A stretch of DNA of 64,000 nucleotides from Prochilodus magdalenae. Taxonomy: Eukaryota; Chordata; Actinopteri; Characiformes; Prochilodontidae. A program made the translations under genes and the position numbers. Below, in pieces: positions 39,001 through 46,959 of this stretch. Position 1 is the first letter of the stretch. Every line of letters begins with the position of its first letter. The stretch is taken from the NCBI GenBank assembly GCA_024036415.1, contig JAMWET010000658.1, positions 62,001 to 126,000 of the forward strand, written 5' to 3'. The notes under the pieces were generated by a model, which worked only from the letters and a program-made list of their open reading frames with translations, had not been told where the DNA came from and did no database searches.

Positions 39001-39011
39001 CCTACACATAA
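24447..39011 (+). CDS. gpm6a: Neuronal membrane glycoprotein M6-A (PLP/DM20 family), exons 2-7, 5' partial
   Basis: Six exons join in phase to give 266 residues. Adding the roughly 12-residue first-exon peptide usual in vertebrates reaches 278, the human GPM6A length, and the numbering below assumes this. M6-A is a four-pass plasma-membrane protein of neurons that promotes filopodia, neurite outgrowth and synapse formation. Visible hallmarks are the N-terminal cysteine cluster (C14, C17, C18, C21; the family is palmitoylated here), four hydrophobic segments (about 23-43, 84-104, 128-148, 214-234), second-loop cysteines C162, C174, C192 and C202, an N-glycosylation sequon at N164 (NTT), and a charged cytoplasmic tail with K250, K255 and E258. 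Position 256 is Thr where I recall Ser in mammals; T268 is kept. There is no PLP-specific insert. The residues match M6A much better than M6B or PLP. Exon 1 was not found in the window. In fish with duplicate copies this could be either co-orthologue. Confidence 0.96.
25229..25300. repeat. (GATA/GATG)n microsatellite in intron 2
   Basis: GATA, GATG and GACA tetranucleotides in imperfect series. Confidence 0.9.
25375..25660 (+). mobile_element. tRNA-derived SINE in intron 2
   Basis: A polymerase III B-box-like GGTTTGATTCC lies at 25419-25429 within GGGTTGCCGGTTTGATTCCC. It is followed by the body phrases TTGAGCAAAGCACC, GCGCCATGGATAGGGCTGCC and GTGTGTATTCACTAGTGTGTGT, and CAGATGGATTAAGTGCA near the tail. 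I recall this layout from SINEs of characins and catfishes. No clear A-box remains and the copy is old. Confidence 0.65.
25950..26375 (+). mobile_element. Dispersed repeat family X, copy 1 (intron 2)
   Basis: This T/C-rich segment is shared with 47760-48115. Common phrases include CTCCTCCTGTCTC, GCCCCTTCCCAGGT, GCTTGGTGTTTTGTCTC, GTTAAAGA and TTGCACTTACATCCTGCCTC. It has an apparent 165-aa open frame, but the composition (Phe, Leu, Cys, Ser, Val) is only what T/C-rich DNA gives. It may be a solo LTR or a retroelement end; the AAAGACTTGCACTTACATCC tail is typical. Confidence 0.65.
26952..26994. repeat. (TC)n-(AT)n microsatellite
   Basis: TC dinucleotides, a short spacer, then AT dinucleotides. 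Confidence 0.9.
27190..27440. promoter_or_regulatory. Candidate conserved non-coding block in intron 2
   Basis: Non-repetitive text has CCGGTTAATAAGAG, TTTACATTAATCAAACC, TTTCAGCTGCTGGGCATTAAAG and GGAATAATGAAAGC. Several homeodomain-like and E-box (CAGCTG) cores fall within 250 bases. It is followed at 27603 by a TATA-like box. Function is inferred. Confidence 0.3.
27603..27742 (+). promoter_or_regulatory. Candidate internal promoter: TATA box and downstream splice donor
   Basis: TATATAAAG follows a G-run (GGAAGGGGGG). About 130 bases downstream is a good donor (AACA/GTAAGAGAT at 27742). A transcript starting near 27633 could splice to gpm6a exon 3 (28356). The first in-frame Met there is in TM2 (LLMVEG), so a product would be truncated. 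This is purely a signal-based suggestion. Confidence 0.22.
28356..28512 (+). CDS. gpm6a: gpm6a exon 3 (TM2 and cytoplasmic loop)
   Basis: This 157-nt exon runs from acceptor CTGTAG to donor GTAGGA. The first base completes the split Met codon, then 52 codons follow: [10 protein letters not shown], the second transmembrane segment ([19 protein letters not shown]) and the intracellular loop ending [11 protein letters not shown]'s extra 35-residue segment, which separates PLP from DM20, is absent as expected for M6 proteins. Confidence 0.96.
29687..29840 (+). CDS. gpm6a: gpm6a exon 4 (TM3 and second extracellular loop)
   Basis: This 154-nt exon runs from acceptor CCTCTCAG to donor GTGAGT. It has 51 codons plus one base of a Gly codon. 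It encodes the third transmembrane segment ([15 protein letters not shown]), then the start of the large extracellular loop with C162, the glycosylation sequon N164-T-T and C174 ([10 protein letters not shown]). Confidence 0.96.
30480..30945. repeat. Degenerate transposon-derived repeat in intron 4
   Basis: The tail CAAGATAACACCTCACAAC...TTCATAATCAACTTGC...CTTTTGATATGTCAGTGTAT matches, diverged, the end at 53720-53850 (AAGACACCACCTCACAAC...TTCATAATCAATTTAC...TTTAAATATATCAGTGTAT). Both copies end in TCAGTGTAT, which suggests a shared terminus. No coding capacity is visible. Confidence 0.5.
31188..31264 (+). CDS. gpm6a: gpm6a exon 5 (second extracellular loop)
   Basis: This 77-nt exon runs from acceptor TTCTCAG to donor GTCAGT. 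Two bases complete the split Gly, then 25 codons encode [11 protein letters not shown] to MCESNE. It supplies C192 and C202, the partners of the two cysteines in exon 4 in the M6 family's disulfide-bonded loop. Confidence 0.94.
31780..32135. repeat. Interspersed repeat of otophysan type in intron 5
   Basis: Phrases such as TGTCAGCTCCTTTTAACC, TTCTTCAATGATTAGGACC, ACAGAGCAGGCACTATTG, GTGGATCAGACACAGTGGTG and TTGGTCCACCTTGATATAAAG appear in the order I know from an abundant, often palindromic repeat in catfish and characin genomes. A small piece of the same family seems to lie at 36060-36150 (CACCATGACAC...TCAGTGTCACTGCTCTGC). Confidence 0.55.
32370..32435 (+). CDS. gpm6a: gpm6a exon 6 (start of TM4)
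   Basis: This 66-nt, 22-codon exon in phase 0 runs from acceptor CTCCTCCAG to donor GTGAGC. It encodes [20 protein letters not shown] plus AM, the first part of the fourth transmembrane segment. Its 3' border is phase 0, so it can join without frame change either to the usual last exon (38859) or to the candidate alternative last exon (37381). A CT-rich tract begins immediately after the donor. Confidence 0.94.
32440..32790. repeat. Polypyrimidine block directly after exon 6 donor
   Basis: CT-rich on the + strand with runs of (TC)n at about 32511-32557 and again 32735-32775. It begins within 5-10 bases of the exon 6 donor. It is low complexity and non-coding. Confidence 0.9.
33049..33081. 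repeat. (AT)n microsatellite
   Basis: Pure AT dinucleotides. Confidence 0.97.
33090..33640. repeat. Long polypurine block in intron 6
   Basis: About 550 bases of the + strand are mostly A and G (GAGAGAAAGAGAG, AAGAAAGAAAG). The open frames on the other strand are Leu/Ser/Phe low-complexity artefacts of this composition. It is complementary in kind to the CT block 350 bases upstream. Confidence 0.9.
33660..34460. other. Non-coding, intron 6; nothing recognisable
   Basis: No exon-like segment fits the phase-0 junction with exon 6 here. Confidence 0.45.
34468..35826 (-). mobile_element. Tc1-like DNA transposon, degenerate, copy 2 (inverted)
   Basis: This is the same family as 9825-11020 but in the opposite orientation. 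The terminal repeat TACACTGCTCAAAATACTTAAAGGAACACTTTG at the left matches the reverse complement of copy 1's right end; the right end is CTCTAATTAAAAATACACC. It is longer (about 1.36 kb) and keeps the N-terminal transposase half lost from copy 1. It is inserted next to another interspersed repeat (35828-35920). Confidence 0.88.
34521..35560 (-). pseudogene. Tc1-like transposase remnant, copy 2
   Basis: On the - strand, the piece 35553-35227 carries the helix-turn-helix half ([40 protein letters not shown]). 35057-34800 carries [11 protein letters not shown] and a second catalytic motif reading [10 protein letters not shown], where the Asp lost from copy 1 is kept. The C-terminal part (34706-34521) is in another frame. 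Frameshifts and stops break it, so no active protein is expected. Confidence 0.87.
35828..35922 (+). repeat. Short interspersed repeat fragment
   Basis: GGAGTTGAATCAGGTATGTTTGAGCAGGGAAA...CCAGAATTGAACAAGCCTGATATAG is a wide-spread fish repeat format. It adjoins the right end of the Tc1-like copy, whose insertion may have truncated it. Confidence 0.45.
36520..36740 (+). repeat. Short interspersed repeat fragment
   Basis: It runs from CTTTCCTGCAATG through GATCAGGTGAATTGG to GAACTAAACTCTGC and CTTCAGGAGGAGGGTTGGGG, ending ACCACTGGTCTAGAG. I recognise this as a common fish repeat format. There is no coding content. Confidence 0.5.
37381..37461 (+). CDS. gpm6a: Candidate alternative terminal exon of gpm6a (psi-like, PLP-type C-terminus)
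   Basis: Behind a pyrimidine-rich stretch and acceptor CAACAG lies an open phase-0 segment of 26 codons plus TGA. It encodes [22 protein letters not shown] and then CTRF. Placed after exon 6 it completes TM4 and gives a short tail, for a protein of about 254 residues. The pattern (aromatic-Asn-Tyr-Ala-x-Leu, then a basic tail ending Thr-Arg/Lys-Phe) resembles the PLP/DM20 C-terminus ending TKF and the psi C-terminus described for M6B, not the omega-type M6A tail. It lies 1.4 kb upstream of the regular last exon. ATTAAA at 37601 is a possible weak poly(A) signal. Seen: the open frame, phase and acceptor. Inferred: that it is used as an exon. Confidence 0.72.
   Translation: MASVSVLIRNYAMLMTQSLGKYCTRF
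37470..38850. other. Non-coding, between candidate alternative and regular last exons
   Basis: 37462-37620 would be the 3' UTR of the alternative terminal exon if used (ATTAAA at 37601). The remainder shows no recognisable feature. Confidence 0.4.
38859..39011 (+). CDS. gpm6a: gpm6a exon 7 (end of TM4, cytoplasmic tail, stop)
   Basis: Acceptor CCTGTAG is followed by 50 codons and TAA at 39009-39011. It encodes [39 protein letters not shown] and [11 protein letters not shown]. This is the classic acidic and basic C-terminal tail of M6-A (omega type), almost identical to mammalian M6A apart from small changes such as Thr for Ser at 256 and Ala for Ser at 236. Confidence 0.97.
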   Translation, partial: VHYLMVLAANWAYVKDACRMQKYEDIKTKEEQELHDIHSTRSKERLNAYT

Positions 39012-40261
39012 ACCACACTCTTGCACACACACACACACACACACATGCTTACACTTATCCAAGCATGCCCCTCCTTTCCCTAAGAAACACGTACACACAA
39101 ACACATTCACATGTGCAAACGTGCTTAACTGAGTCTTTTAAATTGAGTTTGATTGGCAGGTTTGGGGAATCAGGGTGGGCTCAGGGTGAGATTGGGGTTA
39201 AAACTTTTCTTTTTTTCTTGATTACGGGTATGACACAGGATGTTGATCAAGGGGAGTAATGATTGGCCCCATGGCAACATCTCTGACTACCCATAACCCA
39301 CCAGGATTGAGACTTTATTTCTACTGCATTTTACCATCTCTATGTTCTTTCATTCTTTTATCTCTTCCCCTGTACCTTTCTTTTCACTTTTCTTGCTCTG
39401 TTCAGCATAGACAGCACACCTCCCCTACAGCACATGAAGAGTGACTTGTGTCTTTTTCTCTTGTTTAAACCACAGACTTCTCATCACCACCTTAGCTTTC
39501 TTGACACGTTTGTCCCCACTTTCTTAATGTACAAAGCTTAGATTAATCAAACAGGGCTCCACTCATCGAAAGACAAGCCTACCTTTTTTTTTTCAACTTT
39601 AAGAAACCAAAATGTGACCAAACTTTGTATGATTTTACAGGTAAACTTTTCATAGCTGCCAAAACGTGGCAACTTACAACAGCATAGAATAATGTACAGA
39701 TTCTTTTCCAGCAAATTCTCTATTGGTTGGGAGTGCCAGGGATTTCAACACAGTACCTTAAAGTGACTTCTTACTACTGTTCTTCTGTAGCTTGGCCTAA
39801 CTCTCTGAAATGTCTGCTAGCTAAATAAGTAAATCATGAAGCTGCAGCATCGGTGCTTCGTCTCAAACTCTTCATTAAGCTGTGAAGCGCATAGTTGCTC
39901 TACAAGCTGTGTGTCTTTAGGTGGGTTTTGGATGTGGGGGTTATGTGTAGAGGAAGAGAGACTGCCCATTTAGGATTTGCCTTGGAGAGACTCTGTAGAT
40001 ATCTTCATTTTTCTCTCATTCATCACAAGCCATAATCTCACTTGCAAAAACAACATTTTCCTTTTCGGCTTAGTTTTAGCTTTAACTTTTTAAATGCAAG
40101 TTTTCTTGTCACTCCGCTGCACTGTATGTGTGTATACATACACACACACACACACACACATACACATATATACATATATAACTCTATAAATGTATACATA
40201 TATATCACTCTGGTTTCAGGTCATATCAAAGAGGTTTAGAGAACATGCACACTGACATTTA

Positions 40262-40766
40262 CACTCTTAAAATAAAAGGTGCCACAAAGGGTTCCTTAAA
40301 GAGTGCCCTAGAAGAACTATTTTTGGTTCCTTAAAGAACAATGTTTGAGTCATTTGACCATGTAGAAGTTTTTTACATTTTTCTCTTACATTATGCAGAA
40401 ACTCTTTCAGGTTTCTTCAAACAGTTTGATCTTCGAACATGCAACTGTAGTGTGATGTGCTTTACACTGGGACCCAAAAAATAGTATATAGTAAATAGTT
40501 TGGGGACTACCAAACAAATGTAACAGCGAAGTTGTGAGGAATGAAATGGGCTAAAATAAAAAAAAAATCCCAGAAGATTTAATAAATAAAATAGATACAT
40601 TAGAAATTAATGATTGTAAAATGAAAGATTGTGAAAACAAACTCTTGTTTTCACATTAACATCACTATTCTATAAAGAATCCATTACTTTTGTGCTTAAG
40701 GGTACCAAATGTGTTTCTTCCATGGTGTTACACAAAAGAACCCTTTAAACTTTATTTTTAGGAGTG
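40262..40766. mobile_element. MITE with Tc1/mariner-type TA target site, inside the gpm6a 3' UTR
   Basis: The left end CACTCTTAAAATAAAAGG and the right end TTTATTTTTAGGAGTG are inverted repeats (15 of 16 bases if one A is allowed to shift), and each is flanked by TA (40260-40261 and 40767-40768). The interior repeats phrases such as GGTTCCTTAAAGA and AAGAACC in both directions. This is a non-autonomous element with no coding capacity, of a kind very common in teleost genomes. Confidence 0.85.
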
Positions 40767-41590
40767 TAAAGAGAAGCTCTTGAGATCACTGTTGGGGTAA
40801 AAAAATATCCAAATCTAAATGGCAAGTCTGTTGATTGGAGCTAGTGGGCCTGTTGCCAAATTCTAAAAAAAGTTGAATATCACATACGACACACATGAGG
40901 GGTTAATTTAACATTTGCCAAAATATTAATTTAATGGCACAGAATGTCCTAAATGAATGAAATATGGATATTTATATTTACACACTGTATGTACTATTCT
41001 TGAATATGGACCAAACTCTTTTGGCTCAGTTTGATGAAGTGTCTCATGATTCTGTTTCCAGACGATGGAGGTTTTTGTCAGTGTTTCAAAAACAAACTCA
41101 CACAAATGAAGCTAGTATTTTTTTTGTGCACTTATTGACCATTGTGAGCTCTTTCTCAGTGTAAGTGCATTTGGATTCAAGGCTGAATCCCTGTACTGTA
41201 AGTCATTCAGCATTGGTTTTTAAACAGAAAAAAAGAAAACTGTATTAGGTAAAGACAGTGAACATAGCTGTTATTTGTGGCATGGTTATGGTAATAGTTT
41301 TAACCGACTCAAAGAAAAAAAAAAGAAATAAAAGGAACAAAAAAAGTCCTGCTTTATTTTGATTTTTACACATTGACTGTCTTGCTGAGGTCAGCTCTTT
41401 TTTCTTCTTCTCTAGTGTGCAGTATCAGATTTGCTAAGCTAACAGTATTAAAAGCTAAATATCTTATTAGGTTGTAGTGTTTGAGTTTTGTCCTCTCTAG
41501 TTTGTAATGATTTTCAAAACCATGTCTTAAAACAAATGACTTGTTATGATGTTGCGTATACAGTATTAACCAGACGATGCTTTAAGCTCG

Positions 41591-41601
41591 CCCTCTCTCT
41601 C

Positions 41602-41665
<64 letters not shown>
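41591..41665. repeat. (CT)n microsatellite in gpm6a 3' UTR
   Basis: Nearly pure CT dinucleotides, present in the mature transcript if the distal poly(A) site is used. Confidence 0.97.
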
Positions 41666-41668
<3 letters not shown>

Positions 41669-41804
41669 TTAGTCTTTTGTATTTTCACTAAGAATGCTTT
41701 GTAGCCGGCTGTAAAATTAATCGGTTTTGTACATAAATGTGCCAACAGCTTGACAGTGGCTTTTTTTTTTTTTTTTGAACTGTAGGAACAAACTTGCTTG
41801 CGTA

Positions 41805-41810
41805 AATAAA
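41805..41810 (+). terminator. Canonical poly(A) signal AATAAA for gpm6a
   Basis: AATAAA sits in CGTAAATAAAGACACTTGTG and is followed by a TG/T-rich segment (TGTGTACTTGTT), the usual cleavage context. It is the first signal after the stop with a good downstream element. Confidence 0.7.
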
Positions 41811-41834
41811 GACACTTGTGTACTTGTTAATAAT

Positions 41835-44800
41835 TAACTCTTTGTCAGCTTCATTATTTTATTGTAATCTTTCCAGAGCAGAGAACTGACCAGACCAACC
41901 TCACATCAGACACTGTTACAGCCAGAGGCTGTATGCTTCACCATACAACTCCCTCCACTCATGTCAGTGCATACTGTGACATCCCAAGGCAAACTAAAAC
42001 CTTAGCTTTACTGCCTAAGGATGGCGGTTTTAACAAATTGATTTTGGTTTAACAAGTTGTTAACATTCATTACTGCCAAGATTAGGTGTGGTTGTTGTTC
42101 AGAATAACCACATATGTGTGTGATATTTTCATCTTCTAAAAGAAACAATAAGGGTTTTGGTCCCAGATTTACACTGATGTTACCTAGAAGAAACCACAGG
42201 AAGAACCAAATGACTGTTGTGGAACCCAGGCCAACACACAGGCTCTAATGAGTGACACTGCACTGAACCTCATATAAACAGATCTTATATTATGGCCATA
42301 TAAATAATAATTATTATTCATGTTGACCAAGAGGGAACTTCTACAGTATGAAAAGGCCAACTGACAGGGGCTCTGTAGTACCCATCAGATGACTCACCCC
42401 TTTTCCAAGCCATGGGAACTGATTTTTTGAATGTTTGATAAGACAGTCCAAAGAAGGGTTCCTGGGTCAAATCAATAGCTTGACACACCAGATGGATGAT
42501 CATGTAGTCAAGACTTTGTGTCTTGCCTACAAGGGGTGACAACAAACTTTTAGGAAGTTAATGTTTCATGTTCTGTTTATCTTTTCTTTAAAAGATGTCC
42601 ATCAGACTTGATAAAATACATGTATGTCCTCCTCAATCATAGTGTAGCCTCATCAGAACCAGAACTAACTGGCAGTTTTTGTGGGAAAAGTAGTGTGAAC
42701 AGAAATTTGTGCTCTCTGGGCTTCTCACATATATTCTATCAGAAGAACATTTTCTTCTATGGAGTGGAATAATGCACAGCTTTATCCTGAATAATGACAA
42801 TTAAAGGGGAAATGTAGTCTCTACCAGCTGATTCACAGATGATGTCAGTAAATTGTTTGAGAGGACGGAGGAAAGTTAGTCATTAAACTGTTTAAGTTAG
42901 AATGACATTTGTTGTCAAGAAGCTACCATAAACGTACATAAGCTACAGCATCCAAAGTTTTACAGACTCCCTAACAAAGCACAAGCAGAACAAAGCTACC
43001 TGAACAAAATTATTAATCATTTAATTATTTTAGAATTAGAACTTAGAATTTTAAGTTTTAGGTAGTAAGTGCTGAGAATGGTACATGTATTGAACATTAA
43101 CTTTTTACATTGACAGCAATGGGAAATATGGGCTTCTCCACTTCCGAAAAAGTTTTAACACTATTATCGTCTGGGACTAGAGTGTATTCCTAAAGCTTCT
43201 CAGAGTAGGAGATCTAGGCTCTGTTCCTGATCAGCACTAATGTTTGAATATGAACTTTATATGAACACAGACATAGGGCAAAACTGAGCACCCAGAATGT
43301 TAAGGCTAAAACTCTTCTGTAAAAATGGAATTGCATTTCAAACCACCTCCAAATGTAGTTTAAAATTAAAGTGCAAAAATTGGATTTCATGTTTATTTTG
43401 CAGTCAGACTATCAAAAGCACTGACTGAGAAAAACCAGAGGGTGGCAGTAAAGAGTTATCAAAGATGTAATCACTCCTCTTGCTCACATTCAGACCATAG
43501 TAGATGAGCCATTGATTGTATCAGGCACGGTGGACCTGACATTTATTCCTGACATTTCTCCCTTTCTATTTTTATTCTTCAGTGGTGAATGACAAAATTC
43601 TCTTGTCAAATTCTGTTCTCTTTTATTTAGTTATGACAATGGTTTGAGAGGGCCTATTGATCACATTAATAATTTGTGATTAAGATGTTGGAAGAAATGA
43701 TGATGAAATGATGGAAGATGAGTGATAAAAGAGCTTTTAAATGAGTCTATAACAGAAATGTGGTTATCTGATCTCTCAACTGTTCATAAATATGACCTGA
43801 AACAAAATATGAGACATAACAGATGGCAGGTCACCAGGTAATTAGGGTCTAACAATTAAAACACTGCTGACACCCATACACTGGCAAACAGGAGCCAAAA
43901 CACATTATAGATCATACAGACGTCCTGTTACTATACACAGAATCATGGATCCCATCATGGTCTTTTATCCAGGCTAAATCATAGCGAACGTCTTTGAAAT
44001 CTAAGATGGATATTTAGCTTTTCGTGCATTTCTCTGAAACGTATTTGGCCGTTTGTGTCCTGTCTGGCTGCAGGAATTGGGGTCCTAATTATAAATCTGC
44101 AGGCTATTCTTATTTTTATGCCAAAATGTTGAAAAAGACCTTGGAGTTTGTACTTACCATCAGTCAAATTAGAACCCCAGTTTTCACTCAAAAAGAGACT
44201 GGGGCATTATGCAGGGGCAGAGTACCCACATGCCTTACTCACATCCATAGGTACCTTTCACCATAGGTACCCTTTCAACCAATCTAATGCTAGCATGCCT
44301 ACATGTTATGCTTTTTTTACTTAAAATATTGCAAAGAACTTATCCTAAAGATATCCTAAGAGTCAGTCAGTTTAATGTTAGCATGGTAGTCTGGCTATTG
44401 GAGGGATAGTTAAAGTATTTGGTATTATTATGGTGTCTGGTATTATTTGGTATAATTATTTGGTATTATGGTAGGAAGAGTATGTCTTCCTATAGCCTGT
44501 AGTTCTCCTTCCCCAGTCGTTAGTGGTTACTGGTGGCTAGTTTCTTTGCCAGCTTTCCTGCAGGTTTTTAATGCTCTATTTGCTGTAGCCTGATTGGATG
44601 GCCATTTAATCATTTGATTAGAACAGTCTAAAGTAAGAAAAACCCAGTTGTGATTTTAGTTTTAGAGGAGTAATAAATAATCTCTTAAAACTGCTCATAG
44701 ACCCCTGACTTTAGCCCGGGTAAACCTTGCCTTGAGGAGCCCAACCAGTTTCCATTATAGTCCTAGTTGCTGAATAATAAGTCTCATGATGTAATAAGCC

Positions 44801-46070
44801 TAGGATTTTAAGGGCATAACAAGAGCATAACAACGACATCATAATATCCTGTTTACTATTAGCACCTATTTATTTAACTCCCCAATTAGTCCATCGCTTA
44901 CTACTCATATGTCTCTCCAAACTGAAACCAAATGCTTTCATGTGGATTAAGGAATCAAAGATTGGTGTAATGTAAACAACAAACCATAGAGAGAAAAGCC
45001 CTCTAGTCACTGACACTAAGAATCAAGGCTGGTATGTTTGGCGGCTGTGGTGTCTTTCACATTAGTTGGTAATTCTGTGACATTTCAGATCAGACACCCC
45101 AGGCCTCTTCAGAGTGTCTTGTTTAGACAGGTGTAAAATCCTATTTTTTCACACTAACCTGTGAGGGGAAGCAAAGAGAAGTGCATATTGCCTCTTCAGA
45201 GAGAAAAAAGAGACAATTTTAGGGAGGAACCTGCTCAATCCAGCACAGGTGAGCAAAAAAAACTCAATTTGGCAAAAACATTTAGCTTTTTTTATAGAGC
45301 TATTTTGTACCTTCCAATTCAAGACATTGCCTCAGATGACCTTGAAGATGGAAGGAGAAAAAAAGGTGTCATCTCGGGCTCAAAGCCATATATCACATGA
45401 CAAAATGATCCGCCATTCTCTCGCAATAAAATCCTCAAATGAATTATTCAATTCAGTTCCAACTCAAGAGGAGTTACTGGCATGTTTAGTTACAGTATTG
45501 CTTACAGCATTGCCAGCATAAAATTCATATTAGGCAGCGTTTTTCAAATTTCTGTATGAGATGTAGATCATGTCATTCTGAGTGGTTTGATGTAAAATGC
45601 ACTATTGTACAGAATTTGTAAGTTGTGCATGAGCAATGTTTACAGTGCTGGTGAAACCTGCTGTGAAATGCTTATGGATACACTGCTTAATGCCTGAGAC
45701 ATTGTTTTGCAGCAGTTTTGTAATAAAGCTTTGGCCTTAAACATATTCTTGGTGAAACATGTTCATGGTGGAGACCGACAAGCAGATTTATCACTGTTTT
45801 ACATCATCATAATTACAAAATGTGAAGACAAGCGTAGGTTCACTGGTGGTTTTAGAAATAGTAAATTAATGCATATATCTGTGTCGTAGACATTGCCACC
45901 TCTAGCACCACTGTAAAGTAATTCTCCTCTACAACAAACCATTCGCATCAAGCCGCTCCAAACCACAGACTTTTGCAGAAATTGTTCAAAGAAAAGTGGT
46001 GCAGTTCCTTTAGGAAATTCATGAAGCAAGGGCTACAGCTGCAAAGGTTTCTTTCAGTTGCAAGAATCTG
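41835..46070. other. Intergenic, nothing recognisable
   Basis: AT-rich DNA downstream of gpm6a. The small open frames have no motifs. Confidence 0.4.
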
Positions 46071-46071
46071 T

Positions 46072-46073
<2 letters not shown>

Positions 46074-46126
<53 letters not shown>

Positions 46127-46138
46127 TGTCTCTCTCTT
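46074..46138. repeat. (TC)n microsatellite
   Basis: TC dinucleotides with a few TG steps. Confidence 0.97.
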
Positions 46139-46959
46139 GCTCTTTGTCTCCCCTTCTCTCTCTCTCACTGTTTCTTATTTGACCAGGATATAACACACAG
46201 CTGATTCATTAACATACACAAACATGCAGGTGGCCTGTAGATAACAGGGCACATTTTGGAACATCTGTGGTCATAAACATGTCAGCCAAACAAAAAGCCA
46301 CCTAAATCACCACATTGCCTGCTTTGAGATGCATTGACCCAGGACCATCCTCCTCAGGTCAAACCTCAGAATGAATAAGCAGCACTAGCTTTCGAGTGCA
46401 GGGTTTGGTGGGGATTGGATGTGCCTTTTAGCACCATATTTTCTCCCAACACTCTGACAGATATGGAACAGTAAAAGAGCGAGTGATGTATTACAGCAAG
46501 GGTGAAATCTCTGGCACCTTCAAGTACCTGAGTATTCCAGATGCCACATTCTGTCTAGAAGACTCTGCCTATAGCAATATGATAATAAGAGGTGCTAGTA
46601 TACTGTATATTTACTCAAGTATTAGCATTCTTAAGCACCTGTTTGGCTTTGAACAAACTTCAGGCCAGTGCCAGGGTTGAGCCTTTTCCGTTTTCTAAGT
46701 TTTATAAACACTAGCTAGTTACACATAGTAGATTATATACTTTTTGATTTAAATTGGTTTTAACAGTAGCAGTTTGCCTTAATTAAATGCTTTGGTGCTG
46801 GTTACTGGAAGAGAAACTAAGTTTTAAAGACAGTATTTTGATCTTTTTTTTTTTTTTTAAAGCATTTCAAGTTATGCTGGTTTAGTACTCTGGTTTAGTA
46901 CTCTGGTTAGGTCCAATGAATGTAAAGCAGCAAAGAACAGAGATAAAGACTCATGTAGA

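Larger units (their letters stand above)
39012..41832 (+). other. gpm6a: gpm6a 3' untranslated region
   Basis: This non-coding stretch follows the stop codon. It carries (CA)n at 39023-39045 and 40139-40161, a 505-bp MITE (40262-40766), a (CT)n tract (41591-41665) and a poly-T run just before the AATAAA at 41805. A TG-rich sequence follows the signal. The 3' end is inferred to be 15-30 bases after the signal. Short GTACATAAATG-type AU-rich text near 41728 may be regulatory. No reading frame here looks coding. Confidence 0.75.
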
